Shown here piece after piece: positions 1-8,071 of a stretch of DNA of 64,000 nt. Position 1 is the stretch's first letter, and every line of letters starts with the position of its first letter. This stretch comes from Actinoplanes sp. TFC3 (lineage in GTDB: Bacteria; Actinomycetota; Actinomycetes; Mycobacteriales; Micromonosporaceae): the NCBI RefSeq assembly GCF_001553785.1, contig NZ_LOJP01000001.1:2281969-2345968 (forward strand), read 5' to 3'. A model generated the notes under the pieces. The model made no database searches, was not told the DNA's origin, and saw only the letters and a list, made by a program, of their open reading frames with translations. Both the position numbers and the translations under genes were made by a program.

Positions 1-2
1 TG

Positions 3-296
3 AGCTGCGGCAAGTTCAACGGGCTGTACGAGATGGACCAGCTTCAGTACCGGATGGTGTTCCCGGCCCACCGCGGCGGCGGGTACGTGCCAGCGGTGGT
101 GGCCGGGCCGACCTGCGACAGCGACGACGCGTTCAGCCACGAGCAGCCGATCCCGGTGCCGGCCGCCGCGGCCTCCGGTGACCCGGTCTGGTTGCTGTCC
201 AGCGGGGCCTACGCCACGAGCTACATGACGCTGGGCTTCAACGGCTTCGACCCGCTGCCGTACCGGGCGGTCCGCGACGACCTGGTCCCGGCATGA
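3..296 (+). CDS. PLP-dependent decarboxylase (Orn/DAP/Arg type III fold), C-terminal part
   Basis: The reading frame enters from outside the window and ends at a TGA at 294-296. The visible 97 codons match the C-terminal beta-barrel of fold-type III PLP decarboxylases (ornithine, diaminopimelate and arginine decarboxylases). The GPTCDSDD stretch carries the cysteine that acts at the dimer interface in this family, and it is followed by a DPVWLLSSGAYATSY segment and an FNGFDPLP ending. Substrate cannot be decided without the N-terminal PLP barrel. Its last bases overlap the ATG of the next gene (ATGA), so the two are probably co-translated. Confidence 0.8.
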   Translation, partial: SCGKFNGLYEMDQLQYRMVFPAHRGGGYVPAVVAGPTCDSDDAFSHEQPIPVPAAAASGDPVWLLSSGAYATSYMTLGFNGFDPLPYRAVRDDLVPA

Positions 297-787
297 TCCG
301 CATCCGCGGCATCGAACCCGGCGACTGGGCGCAGATCACCACCCTCGAATTCCACACGTACGACCCCAGCGGGCTGTCCGAGGGCCGCGAAGCCCTCGAA
401 TCCCGAGCCGCCCCGGGCACCTCGTTCGTGGCCTGCGCCGGGGCTGAGCTGGTGGGTTATGTGCTGGCCCTGCCGTATGCCCGGTTCGCCTCGCCCGAGC
501 TCGGCGGGCCTTCGAAACCGGCCGGACCCGGCGGTGAGCTGCACCTGCACGACCTGGTCATCGGGGCGCAGCACCGGCGGCAGGGGCTGGCGACGCTGCT
601 GCACGAGCACTTCCTGGCGGCGGCCGGGGCGCTGGCGTACCGGCACGTGTCGCTGGTCGCGGTGGGTGGCAGCGACACGTTCTGGGCCGCCCGGGGTTAC
701 CGGCGCCACCGCGATGTCCCAGTTCCACCGTGCTACGGCGCGGATGCGATGTACATGTCCCGAGAGGTTGAGCTGCATGGCCGCTGA
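293..787 (+). CDS. GNAT family N-acetyltransferase
   Basis: A 164-residue protein of the usual single-domain GNAT size. The acetyl-CoA binding motif A is visible as LVIGAQHRRQGLATLL (about residues 88-103), with the Q/R-x-x-G-x-A loop, and the C-terminal FWAARGYRRH matches the motif B helix-strand end. The acceptor substrate cannot be read from sequence. The start ATG overlaps the stop of the decarboxylase by 4 bp, and the 3' end overlaps the MFS transporter start by 11 bp, so the three genes look like one transcript. A role in modifying the amine product of the decarboxylase is possible but is inference. Confidence 0.85.
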   Translation: MIRIRGIEPGDWAQITTLEFHTYDPSGLSEGREALESRAAPGTSFVACAGAELVGYVLALPYARFASPELGGPSKPAGPGGELHLHDLVIGAQHRRQGLATLLHEHFLAAAGALAYRHVSLVAVGGSDTFWAARGYRRHRDVPVPPCYGADAMYMSREVELHGR

Positions 788-1943
788 CTCGTTCCGCCGA
801 TCGCAGGTGTCGATTGCGGCGCTGTTCTGCTTCCTCGGGTTCCAGTACGGGACGTGGGCTTCGCGCGTACCGCAAATCAAGGATGGACTGGCACTCAGCG
901 AGGCGGAAGTCGGTCTGCTCTTGCTGTCCACCGGCATCGGCGCGGCGGTCTCCTTTCCGTTCGTTTCGCGGATGATGCGGGTCTACGGCTCACGCACCCT
1001 CGCCATCGCCTCCTGCGTCGCCCTGGTCGTGGTGCTCCCGGCGCTCGCGCTGGCCCCCAGCTTCGCGGTTGCGCTCGGCGTGCTGTTCTGCGACGGCATC
1101 GCGGTGGCCTGCCTGAATGTGTCGATGAACGCCCAGGGCGCCGCGCTCGAAGCCCGCTACAGCCGCACCACCATGGCCAAACTGCACGCGGTGTTCAGCG
1201 GCGGGACCCTGCTGTCGGCGCTGCTGGCTTCCGTCGTGGTCTCGCTGAGCCCCGGCCTGGCCCTGCACTTCACCGTCGGCGCGGTGCTGCTGGTGCTGCT
1301 GATCGTTGCCGCACGGGCCGCTCTGCTGGTGCACGAGACCGCGCCCGAGGCGCCGAAGGGACGCTTGTCGCTGCCGTCGCGGGTCACTGCCTGGCTGGGC
1401 CTGGCGATGGTTTTCGGTACGGTCACCGAGGGCGCCATGAACGACTGGTCGGCGCTGTACCTGAGCGACATCGCGCACGCCGCCGCCGGTCTGACGCCCC
1501 TGGGTATCGCCGTGGTGTCGGGGATGATGGTGCTCGCCCGGCTGTTCGCCGACGGTTGGCGGGCCCGCTGGGGCGACGAACGCGTGGTCGTCGGCGGGGC
1601 GCTGCTGGCCGGAGCCGGGCTCGCCGGGGCGCTGGTTGCCGGGGGCGTGGTGCCGGCGCTGCTCGGGTTCGCCTGCGTGGGCCTGGGCATGGCGGCGATC
1701 ACCCCGTGCCTGTACGTGGCCGCCGCGAACCAGGGACCGGACGCGCTGACGCTGGTGGCGGCAATGGGCACCACGGGGTTGCTGGCCGGCCCGCCGGTGA
1801 TCGGGTTCATCGCCAACGGCAGCAGCCTGGTGTGGGGGATGGCCGCGGTGGCGGTGTCGGCGCTGCTGGTGGCGGTGTGCGTGGTGCAGGTGCGCGATCG
1901 GCTGAGCCGGCCTGCGGTTTTTGGTCGTACCCCTGGTTCATGA
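777..1943 (+). CDS. MFS transporter
   Basis: A 388-residue polytopic membrane protein with about 12 hydrophobic segments. The N-terminal RRSQVSIAALFCFLGFQYGTW helix and the loop around VSRMMRVYGSRTLA resemble motif A of major facilitator superfamily exporters. I place the start at ATG 777 because the frame upstream of it only shadows the acetyltransferase and the protein then begins with a short cytoplasmic MAADSFRRSQ. It overlaps the GNAT gene by 11 bp. The size and loop pattern resemble sugar or drug efflux members of the family, and the substrate is unknown. Its 3' end overlaps the next gene by 23 bp. Confidence 0.85.
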   Translation: MAADSFRRSQVSIAALFCFLGFQYGTWASRVPQIKDGLALSEAEVGLLLLSTGIGAAVSFPFVSRMMRVYGSRTLAIASCVALVVVLPALALAPSFAVALGVLFCDGIAVACLNVSMNAQGAALEARYSRTTMAKLHAVFSGGTLLSALLASVVVSLSPGLALHFTVGAVLLVLLIVAARAALLVHETAPEAPKGRLSLPSRVTAWLGLAMVFGTVTEGAMNDWSALYLSDIAHAAAGLTPLGIAVVSGMMVLARLFADGWRARWGDERVVVGGALLAGAGLAGALVAGGVVPALLGFACVGLGMAAITPCLYVAAANQGPDALTLVAAMGTTGLLAGPPVIGFIANGSSLVWGMAAVAVSALLVAVCVVQVRDRLSRPAVFGRTPGS

Positions 1944-3696
1944 TGGGTTCGTGCTGGTAGCTGTGGTGTCCGGGGACGGGTCGGGAGAAGGTCCCGGCTG
2001 GCTGCAGGACGTGCACCAGGACGGCTCGGTGGCCGGGGCGCCGGTGGCCGTGCCGGATGTGGCGGCGGCGGTGGCGGCGCGCGAGGCCTGCGATGCGCCG
2101 CGGTGGTTGTGGGCGGCCACAGCCGAGGTCTACCCGGCGTTGCTGCGGGCCGGGGTGCGCGTCGGGCGGTGCCATGACGTCGAGCTGACCGAGGCGTTGC
2201 TGCTCGGGCACGCTGGGATGTGGGGAGCGCCGCGGTCGCTGGCGGCGGCGGTGGCCCGGGTGCGCGGGGTGCTGCCGGTGCCGGCCGATCCGCCGCCGCG
2301 GTTGCCGGAGCCGCCCGGGCTGGCCCAGGAGACGCTGTTCGGCCCGGCCACGGGAGGCGGCGGGTCGGCGTATCGAACCGTTTTGGCGGTGGCCGGGGGG
2401 AGTGGCTACGACAGCGCCGCGGCAGTGGTGCTGGGTGCGCTGATTGAGGTGTTTGCCGATCAGCAGCGGCGGGTCCGGGGGACCGGGCGGCCGCGGCGGG
2501 TCGCTCTGCTGGTGGCGGCGGAGTCGGCGGGGGCGCTGGTGGGCGCCGAGATGGGGCACATCGGGCTGCCGTGGCGGGCCGACGTGCACGACCGGTTGCT
2601 GCGGGAGTTGCTGGGCGCGCCGCAGCCGGTGGGGCCGCCGCGCCGGTTGGCCGAGCTCACTGCGGAGATCAACACCGCTTTCGGGGTACGGGGATTGCAC
2701 CCGGATTCGCCGGCCGAGGTGCTCAAGGCGTTCGCCAGGGCGGGCATCGACATCCCGAACACGCGCGCCTGGGTGCTGCGCAAGGTCGAGCACCCGGCGG
2801 TCAAGCCGCTGCTGGAGTACAAGGAGCTGTACCGGATCTGGACCGCGCACGGCTGGGGCTGGCTGGAGTCGTGGGTCAGCGCAGGCCGCTTCCGCCCGGA
2901 GTACGTGCCCGGGGGCGTGGTGTCCGGGCGCTGGGCCACCCGCGGGGGTGGGGCGTTGCAGGTGCCCAAGGTGGTGCGCCGCGCGGTGGTGGCCGACCCG
3001 GGCTGGTGCTTCGTGGTGGCCGACGCCGGTCAGCTCGAACCGCGGGTGCTGGCCGCCGTGTCCGGTGACGCCCGGCTGGCCGCGGCGGGCGAGGCCGACG
3101 ACCTGTACGCCGCGCTGGCCAAGGACTCGTTCGACGGCGACCGCCCCAAGGCCAAGGTTGCCCTGCTCGGCGCGATGTACGGCCAGACCGGCGGCGCCGC
3201 GATCCCGGCCCTGGCGGTGCTGCGCAAGCACTACCCGACCGCGTTCGAGTACGTCGAGGCCGCCGCCCGCACCGGGGAGGCCGGGGGACTGGTCCGCTCG
3301 TGGCTGGGCCGGACCTGCCCGCCCTCGTCGACCGCGTGGCGCGATGCCGGGCTGGACCCGCCGGAGGAGTCCGGGCCGGCCGACGTGTCGCAGGGTGGCG
3401 CCTCGGGGCGGGCCCGCGGGCGGTTCACCCGCAACTTCGTCATCCAGGCCACCGCCGCCGAGTGGGCGCTGGTGCTGCTGGCCACCCTGCGTACCGAGCT
3501 GGCCGGCATGCGCGCGGAGATCGTGCTGTTCGTGCACGACGAGGTGGGGGTGCACTGCCCGGTCGCCGAAGCCGATGCCGTCGCGGCGGCGGTGCGGCTC
3601 GCCGCCGGGCGAGCGGGGGACCTGCTCTTTGGGCGTACCGAGGTCAGGTTTCCGTTGGATGTTTCGATTGTCGACTGTTACGCGGATGCGGCTTGA
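1921..3696 (+). CDS. PolA-like bifunctional 3'-5' exonuclease/DNA polymerase
   Basis: A 591-residue family A DNA polymerase-like protein, much shorter than replicative PolA and without a 5'-nuclease domain. Motif A is ADAGQLEPRVLAAVSGD with the metal-binding Asp near residue 368. Motif B is KVALLGAMYG (Lys about 412, Tyr about 420), and motif C is VHDEV with the second catalytic Asp near 540. The TGR-like VSGRWATRGGGALQ segment precedes motif A as in Pol I. The first 200 residues are divergent and would be the degenerate exonuclease part. Leu replaces the usual Phe of motif B. TTG 1921 is the longest start; GTG 1951 is an alternative that removes most of the overlap with the MFS gene. A repair role is inferred from the family. 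Confidence 0.82.
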   Translation: MVVPLVHDGFVLVAVVSGDGSGEGPGWLQDVHQDGSVAGAPVAVPDVAAAVAAREACDAPRWLWAATAEVYPALLRAGVRVGRCHDVELTEALLLGHAGMWGAPRSLAAAVARVRGVLPVPADPPPRLPEPPGLAQETLFGPATGGGGSAYRTVLAVAGGSGYDSAAAVVLGALIEVFADQQRRVRGTGRPRRVALLVAAESAGALVGAEMGHIGLPWRADVHDRLLRELLGAPQPVGPPRRLAELTAEINTAFGVRGLHPDSPAEVLKAFARAGIDIPNTRAWVLRKVEHPAVKPLLEYKELYRIWTAHGWGWLESWVSAGRFRPEYVPGGVVSGRWATRGGGALQVPKVVRRAVVADPGWCFVVADAGQLEPRVLAAVSGDARLAAAGEADDLYAALAKDSFDGDRPKAKVALLGAMYGQTGGAAIPALAVLRKHYPTAFEYVEAAARTGEAGGLVRSWLGRTCPPSSTAWRDAGLDPPEESGPADVSQGGASGRARGRFTRNFVIQATAAEWALVLLATLRTELAGMRAEIVLFVHDEVGVHCPVAEADAVAAAVRLAAGRAGDLLFGRTEVRFPLDVSIVDCYADAA

Positions 3697-3831
3697 GCGT
3701 TGTGGTCCTCGATCTGGCGGGCGAAACCCTCGGCGATGTCGAGCCGATCACGCAGCCTCGGGAGGGAAGAGTTCGCCGGGATCGGGCGCCGCGTAAGCAC
3801 CATCACCGCCGCCGGGATAGCGTTTCGCCAT
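3678..3831 (-). other. Possible small gene split by a frameshift
   Basis: Two short minus-strand frames abut here. The first runs from ATG 3831 to a TGA at 3748 and encodes 27 residues, MAKRYPGGGDGAYAAPDPGE and so on to LFPPEAA. The second, one base out of phase, supplies LRDRLDIAEGFARQIEDHN and stops at 3678. Joined, they read like one small soluble protein of about 50 residues. Neither frame has a recognised family. The ATG overlaps the start of the divergent debranching enzyme gene, leaving no room for a separate promoter, so this may be chance. A relic or a sequencing error are the alternatives. Confidence 0.25.
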
Positions 3832-5734
3832 GCGCCGCATTGCTTTCGGGACTCAGGTCTGCGGGCACCTCGACGAGGGCTCGCGCCGGGAATGGCTCGT
3901 GCCCGACGGGCGTGGTGGCTACGCGATGGGCACCGTCAGCGGCCTGCGGACCCGGCGCTACCACGGGTTGCTGGTGGTTGCGGGCAAGAACCCCGGGCTG
4001 CGCTACCTCGGGCTTGCCGCGCTCGACCCGGTGGTCACGCTGGCGTCCGGGGCGGTGGTGCGCCTCGGGGTGCACGAGTGGGCCGACGGGGTGGTCGCGC
4101 CCGAGGGGCACCGGTTCCTGTCCGGCTTCGAGCTGGTCGACGGGCTGCCGCGGTGGCGCTGGCGCATCGGTGACGTGGTGCTGGAACGCGAGCTGGCGAT
4201 GGAACCCGGGCGCAGCAGCGTGGCCGTCGTGCACCGGCTGCTCACCGGCGGCCCCGTCAGTTTGCGGCTCGAGGCGCTGTGCACGTGGCGCGATGTGCAT
4301 GCCGAACGCACGGCCGGGGGCCCGCAACCGGTGGTCACCGAGGTGGAGGGCGGGTGCGTGGTCGAGGGGGCGTACCGCTTGCGCGGGCCGGATTTCCGCG
4401 GTGCGGGTGGGTGGTTCCACGGGGTGCGGCATCGCGAGGAGGCGGCGCGCGGGCTCACGCCCACCGAGGATCTCTGGTACGCCGGAAGCTTCCACGCCGA
4501 GCTGCGCCAGGCCGGGGCGACCGCGTCGGTGGCGGCGTGGGCCGACGACCTGGAGACGGTGCCGGAGCCGGCGGCTGAGGTGGTGAGCTCTGGGCGTACC
4601 AGGAATCGGGCCGTGGTGGCAGCGGCCGGACCCGGCGACGAAGCCCAGGCCACCCTCGCGCTGGCCGCCGACGCCTTCGTCGTGCGCACCGACGCCGGCC
4701 CCGACGTGGTGGCCGGCTACCCCTGGTTCGGCGCCTGGTCGCGCGACACGATGATCAGCTACGAGGGCCTGTTCCTGGCCACCGGGCGGGGCGAGCTGGG
4801 CCGCAGCCTGCTGCAGAACTACGCGGCGACCCTGTCGGAGGGCATGCTCGCCAACACCGCTGACGTCGGCGGGGTCGAGTACAACACGGTCGACGCCACG
4901 CTGTGGTTCCTGCACGCAGTCGGCCGGCACGTTGCCTTGACCGGCGACACCGACCTGGCCGCCGAGCTGGTCCCGGTTCTGCTCACCGCGGTGGACGCCC
5001 ACCTGGCCGGCACCCGCTACGGCATCGGCGCGGACCCGGCCGACGGCCTCCTGCGCCAGGGTGCCCCCGGGGTGGCGCTGACGTGGATGGACGCGCGCGT
5101 CAACGAGGTCCCGGTGACGCCCCGGGCAGGCAAGCCGGTCGAGGTCAACGCGCTGTGGATCAACGGGCTGGCCATGCTGATCAAGATGGCCTGGCAGATC
5201 CGCGCGGACGTCGGCGCCGTCGACCGCGCCCACGCCGCCGCCCTGGGCTCCTTCGCGCGCCGCTTCCCGGCCGGTGGTGGCCTGCTGCACGACGTGGTGG
5301 ACGGACCCAACGGCAACGACGACACGTTGCGGCCCAACCAACTGCTGGCCTGGTCCTTGCCGTACGCGCCGCTGCGCCCCGAACCCGCCGCGCTGCAGAC
5401 CATCGGGGCGGCCCTGATGACCCCGCTCGGACCCCGCAGCCAAGCGCCGGGAACACCGGGCTACCAGGGCAACCACCGCGGCGGCCCGGCCGAGCGGGAC
5501 ACGGCGTACCACACGGGAACGGTGTGGCCCTGGCTCACCGGCCCGTACGTGGAATCCTGGCGCAAACTCGGCATCGCCGCCGACCAGACCCTGTCCGATG
5601 CCGACTGGCACCTGGGCGAGTACGGCCTCGGGTCGGTTTCCGAGACCGCCGGCGGGGATGCACCGCACCCGGCTACGGGGTGCCCGTTCCAGGCGTGGTC
5701 GGTGGCGGAGGCGCTGCGGGCCCGGCGGCTGTGA
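3830..5734 (+). CDS. Glycogen debranching enzyme-type amylo-alpha-1,6-glucosidase
   Basis: A 634-residue protein with the two-domain layout of bacterial/archaeal amylo-1,6-glucosidases (GH133 type). The N-terminal domain has the diagnostic WLVPDGRGGYAMGTVSGLR and RRYHGLLV motifs (about residues 24-50). The C-terminal (alpha/alpha)6 barrel carries PWFGAWSRDTMISYEGL (about 301-317) and the YHTGTVWPWLTGPY signature. It would remove alpha-1,6 branches from glycogen or limit dextrin in the cytoplasm. It stands alone, with no glg gene beside it, but a GH63 glucosidase lies 5 kb downstream. The start follows the family pattern, with only about ten residues before the conserved FGTQVCGHLDEG. Confidence 0.9.
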   Translation: MRRIAFGTQVCGHLDEGSRREWLVPDGRGGYAMGTVSGLRTRRYHGLLVVAGKNPGLRYLGLAALDPVVTLASGAVVRLGVHEWADGVVAPEGHRFLSGFELVDGLPRWRWRIGDVVLERELAMEPGRSSVAVVHRLLTGGPVSLRLEALCTWRDVHAERTAGGPQPVVTEVEGGCVVEGAYRLRGPDFRGAGGWFHGVRHREEAARGLTPTEDLWYAGSFHAELRQAGATASVAAWADDLETVPEPAAEVVSSGRTRNRAVVAAAGPGDEAQATLALAADAFVVRTDAGPDVVAGYPWFGAWSRDTMISYEGLFLATGRGELGRSLLQNYAATLSEGMLANTADVGGVEYNTVDATLWFLHAVGRHVALTGDTDLAAELVPVLLTAVDAHLAGTRYGIGADPADGLLRQGAPGVALTWMDARVNEVPVTPRAGKPVEVNALWINGLAMLIKMAWQIRADVGAVDRAHAAALGSFARRFPAGGGLLHDVVDGPNGNDDTLRPNQLLAWSLPYAPLRPEPAALQTIGAALMTPLGPRSQAPGTPGYQGNHRGGPAERDTAYHTGTVWPWLTGPYVESWRKLGIAADQTLSDADWHLGEYGLGSVSETAGGDAPHPATGCPFQAWSVAEALRARRL

Positions 5735-5934
5735 CGGTCTTTACACCCGTCCCGGGTTGCCATTGATGTCGCGATCCTGTGCAGCCGGCGGCACTGACCT
5801 TGATGCTGCACCGAGCTGAGCCGGCGCTCATCAAGGCCGTTGCCCCTCGAGCGTTGTCAGTGTCATGTCCCCTGAAGGGGGGCTATCGCGCCGCACGCCG
5901 GTTCGGCCGTCGCGGCCCGGGTACCCACCTGACG

Positions 5935-6129
5935 ATGAGGTACAGATCAGCTGTTGCAGTAATCGCGATGGTGGTGGCCGTCGCTCTGCTCGTCGTCGTG
6001 TTTCCGTGGCAGGGTCACGCGCTGGCCGTCACCGGCATCGTGATGATGATCGCCGGCGCGGTGGTCGCGGCCATCGGCATCGCCATCGACCGGCACGACC
6101 CGAGTGGGCTCACTTCGCGGCGGCGATGA
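5935..6129 (+). CDS. Small two-helix membrane protein
   Basis: A 64-residue hypothetical protein. After MRYRS there are two hydrophobic stretches, about residues 6-24 and 30-48, separated by PWQGHAL, and a charged C-terminus ending in SRRR. The start at ATG 5935 is chosen because translation upstream in the same frame is low in protein character. The 3' end overlaps the convergent OhrR-like gene by 20 bp. No family is recognised. The 200 bp between the debranching enzyme and this gene hold only a short CCCC/GGGG hairpin at about 5869-5880 that I can point to. Confidence 0.5.
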   Translation: MRYRSAVAVIAMVVAVALLVVVFPWQGHALAVTGIVMMIAGAVVAAIGIAIDRHDPSGLTSRRR

Positions 6130-6550
6130 CTGTTGTCAGGGCGGCGTGGAGCGACCGCAGCTCCTCGATCGGCAATCCCAGTCGCTCAACCACCGCCGGC
6201 GGGATCGTGAGGGCCTCTTCGCGCAGCTCGCGCCCCCGGGGAGTCAGCGTCACGGCCAGGCTGCGTTCGTCTGCCCGGTCCCGTTCGCGGTGCAGGTAAC
6301 CGATGGCCTCCAGTCGCTTGAGCAGCGGCGACAAGGTGCCAGGATCCAACTGCAGGAGATCGCTCAGCCGCCGTACGGACAGGGGTGCGTGCTGCCACAA
6401 TGCCAGCATCACCAGGTATTGCGGGTGGGTCAGTCCCATGGGTTCGAGAAGCGGCCGGTACACCGCGACCACGCTGCGAGCCGCCACGGACAGGGCGAAA
6501 CAGACCTGCTGTTCCAGATGCAGAGGGTCGTTGTCGACCGGGTCACTCAT
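6110..6550 (-). CDS. MarR/OhrR-like transcriptional repressor
   Basis: A 146-residue winged-helix repressor. The N-terminal segment LEQQVCFALSVAARSVVAVY places a single cysteine where OhrR senses organic hydroperoxides, and PLLEPMGLTHPQYLVMLALW is the typical OhrR helix 2-3 region. The DNA-binding wing is RERDRADERS. I start at ATG 6550 because a GAGGAG ribosome site sits just upstream and the OhrR homology begins there; the frame is open further upstream but runs through the operator cluster. It is divergent from a small ORF at 6648. No ohr peroxidase gene is in the window. Sensor function is inferred from the conserved Cys. Confidence 0.85.
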   Translation of the reverse strand: MSDPVDNDPLHLEQQVCFALSVAARSVVAVYRPLLEPMGLTHPQYLVMLALWQHAPLSVRRLSDLLQLDPGTLSPLLKRLEAIGYLHRERDRADERSLAVTLTPRGRELREEALTIPPAVVERLGLPIEELRSLHAALTTVIAAAK

Positions 6551-6582
6551 TGGTTGGCTCTCCTCAGCTCGCTTGTTACTGT

Positions 6583-6618
6583 ACCAATAATTGGTGTGCC
6601 AATGGTTGGTGCACCAAT
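6583..6618. promoter_or_regulatory. Operator cluster for the OhrR-like repressor
   Basis: Two adjacent perfect palindromes lie in the divergent region: ACCAATAATTGGT (6583-6595) and TTGGTGCACCAA (6606-6617). A CCAATGGTTGG element bridges them at 6599-6609. All share the half-site CCAA/TTGG. The AT-rich ACCAAT/ATTGGT palindrome is similar in style to OhrR/MarR boxes. Location directly upstream of the repressor start (6550) and of the small gene at 6648 supports autoregulation. Confidence 0.65.
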
Positions 6619-6647
6619 CGGCGAGGAACGGGCAAACGGAGGTCGTC

Positions 6648-6842
6648 ATGGCGAAGGATGTCCGCGAGGGCGGGTTCCTGTGGAACTGGATCTACAAATA
6701 CTGGGCCGGTCCGGCGTCGGTGAACGGAGCCATCGAGGGCGTCACGCAGGAAGCCCGCGACGCCTGGAAGAAGGACCTCGAGGAGCGCAAGGCGTACACC
6801 CGCGAGCAACGCGCCCGTCGGCAGGCCGCCCGCAAACGCTGA
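6648..6842 (+). CDS. Small basic hypothetical protein
   Basis: A 64-residue protein that starts at ATG 6648 behind an ACGGAGG ribosome site. It opens with an aromatic segment, GGFLWNWIYKYWAGPAS, followed by a highly charged helix rich in Lys, Arg and Glu that ends in RRQAARKR. I do not recognise a family. The promoter region is the operator cluster shared with the divergent OhrR-like repressor, so the gene is probably under its control. The C-terminal helix could bind nucleic acid or a membrane surface, which is speculation. Confidence 0.6.
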   Translation: MAKDVREGGFLWNWIYKYWAGPASVNGAIEGVTQEARDAWKKDLEERKAYTREQRARRQAARKR

Positions 6843-6875
6843 CCGCCGGTAACCGGCACCGGATAGGGTCGCGGC

Positions 6876-7388
6876 GTGCCCGCATCCCCGTACGTCAAGA
6901 ACCTGCGCGCCAAGGCCGGCCAGGACCTGATCATGTTTCCGACGGTCAGCGCCGTGGTCCTCAACGACCGCGGCGAGCTGCTGCTCGGGCAGCGCAGCGA
7001 CAACCACCGCTGGTCGCTGATCGCCGGCATGATGGACCCGGGCGAGCAGCCGGCCGAGGCCGTGGTCCGCGAAGTCCTCGAAGAAACCGGCGTGCACGTC
7101 AAGGTCGAGCGGCTGGCCGGGGTGGCCCTGCACCCGGTGGTCTACGGCAACGGTGACCGCTGCGACATGGTGAACACCTGGTATCGCTGCCGGGCGGTCA
7201 GCGGGCAGGCCCGGGTCAACGACACCGAGTCGCTGGCTGTGGATTGGTTCGCCCTGGACGCGCTGCCGGCCGACCTCACGCCGTTCGCCCACCATCGCAT
7301 CCGCACCGCGCTGGACGACTCGCTGCCGGCCTGGTTCGCCCAGCCCGGCGAGCCCCTGCCCGGCAATCAGCCCGTAGCAGGCAGTTAG
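6876..7388 (+). CDS. Nudix hydrolase
   Basis: A 170-residue Nudix protein with a perfect Nudix box, G-x5-E-x7-RE-V-L-EE-T-G-V, visible from GMMDPGEQ to LEETGV (about residues 50-72). The N-terminal FPTVSAVVLNDRGELLLGQR is the usual first strands of the fold. These enzymes hydrolyse nucleoside diphosphates linked to another moiety, and the exact substrate cannot be read. GTG 6876 is the start. The end overlaps the convergent response-regulator gene by 4 bp. Confidence 0.9.
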   Translation: MPASPYVKNLRAKAGQDLIMFPTVSAVVLNDRGELLLGQRSDNHRWSLIAGMMDPGEQPAEAVVREVLEETGVHVKVERLAGVALHPVVYGNGDRCDMVNTWYRCRAVSGQARVNDTESLAVDWFALDALPADLTPFAHHRIRTALDDSLPAWFAQPGEPLPGNQPVAGS

Positions 7389-8071
7389 CTCAGCCACCCG
7401 GGGCGGATGATCCCGGCCTCGTACGCCTGCACCACCAACTGAGCCCGGTCGCGCGCGCCCAGCTTGACCATTGTGCGGCTCACGTGGGTCTTGGCGGTGG
7501 CCGGGCTGATCACCAGCCGGGCGGCGATCTCGTCGTTCGACAGGCCCTCGCCGACCAGCACCATCACCTCGCGCTCGCGGTCGGTGAGCTGACCCAGCCG
7601 TTGCCCCGCTTCCTCCGGCGGCACCGTGGGGCGTCCCCGCCCGCCCGGCGTGGCGAACTCGCCGATCACCCGGCGCGTCACGCTCGGCGACAGCAGCGCG
7701 TCCCCGGCCGCCACTGCGCGGATGCCGCGCAGCAGGTCGACCGGCTCGGTGTCCTTGACCAGGAAGCCCGACGCCCCGGTGCGCAACGCTTCGAACACGT
7801 ACTCATCGAGCTCGAACGTGGTCAGAATGACTACCCTTATGCCGTTCAGCTCGGGGTCGGCGGCGATGCGGCGGGTGGCTTCCAGGCCGTCGACGCCGGG
7901 CATCCGGATGTCCATCAGGATGACGTCGGGCCGGGTGGCGGCGGCCAGGCGTACGGCTTCGAGCCCGTCGGCGGCCTCCCCGACCACCTCGAGATCCGGC
8001 TCCGCGCTGATCAGCGCGCGGAACCCGGCCCGCACCAGGGCCTGGTCGTCGGCGAGCAGCACCTTGATCAT
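7385..8071 (-). CDS. NarL/LuxR-type response regulator
   Basis: A 228-residue response regulator. The receiver domain (about 1-120) shows the acidic pocket in LLADDQALVRAG, the phosphoacceptor in VILMDIRMPG and a conserved Lys in FLVKDTEP. The C-terminal LuxR helix-turn-helix is LTDREREVMVLVGEGLSNDE with AKTHVSRTMVKLGARDR. The gene directly follows the histidine kinase gene, overlapping its stop by 4 bp, so the two form a standard co-translated pair. Target genes are not evident. Confidence 0.93.
   Translation of the reverse strand: MIKVLLADDQALVRAGFRALISAEPDLEVVGEAADGLEAVRLAAATRPDVILMDIRMPGVDGLEATRRIAADPELNGIRVVILTTFELDEYVFEALRTGASGFLVKDTEPVDLLRGIRAVAAGDALLSPSVTRRVIGEFATPGGRGRPTVPPEEAGQRLGQLTDREREVMVLVGEGLSNDEIAARLVISPATAKTHVSRTMVKLGARDRAQLVVQAYEAGIIRPGWLS

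Noticed and set aside
1807..3555. Long minus-strand open frame of 582 codons opposite the polymerase gene
   Set aside because: Gln/Arg/His/Pro-rich composition typical of antisense frames in GC-rich genes, while the plus strand has clear polymerase motifs.
3803..5668. Long minus-strand open frame opposite the debranching enzyme
   Set aside because: Low-complexity antisense translation without domains; the plus frame is a recognised enzyme.
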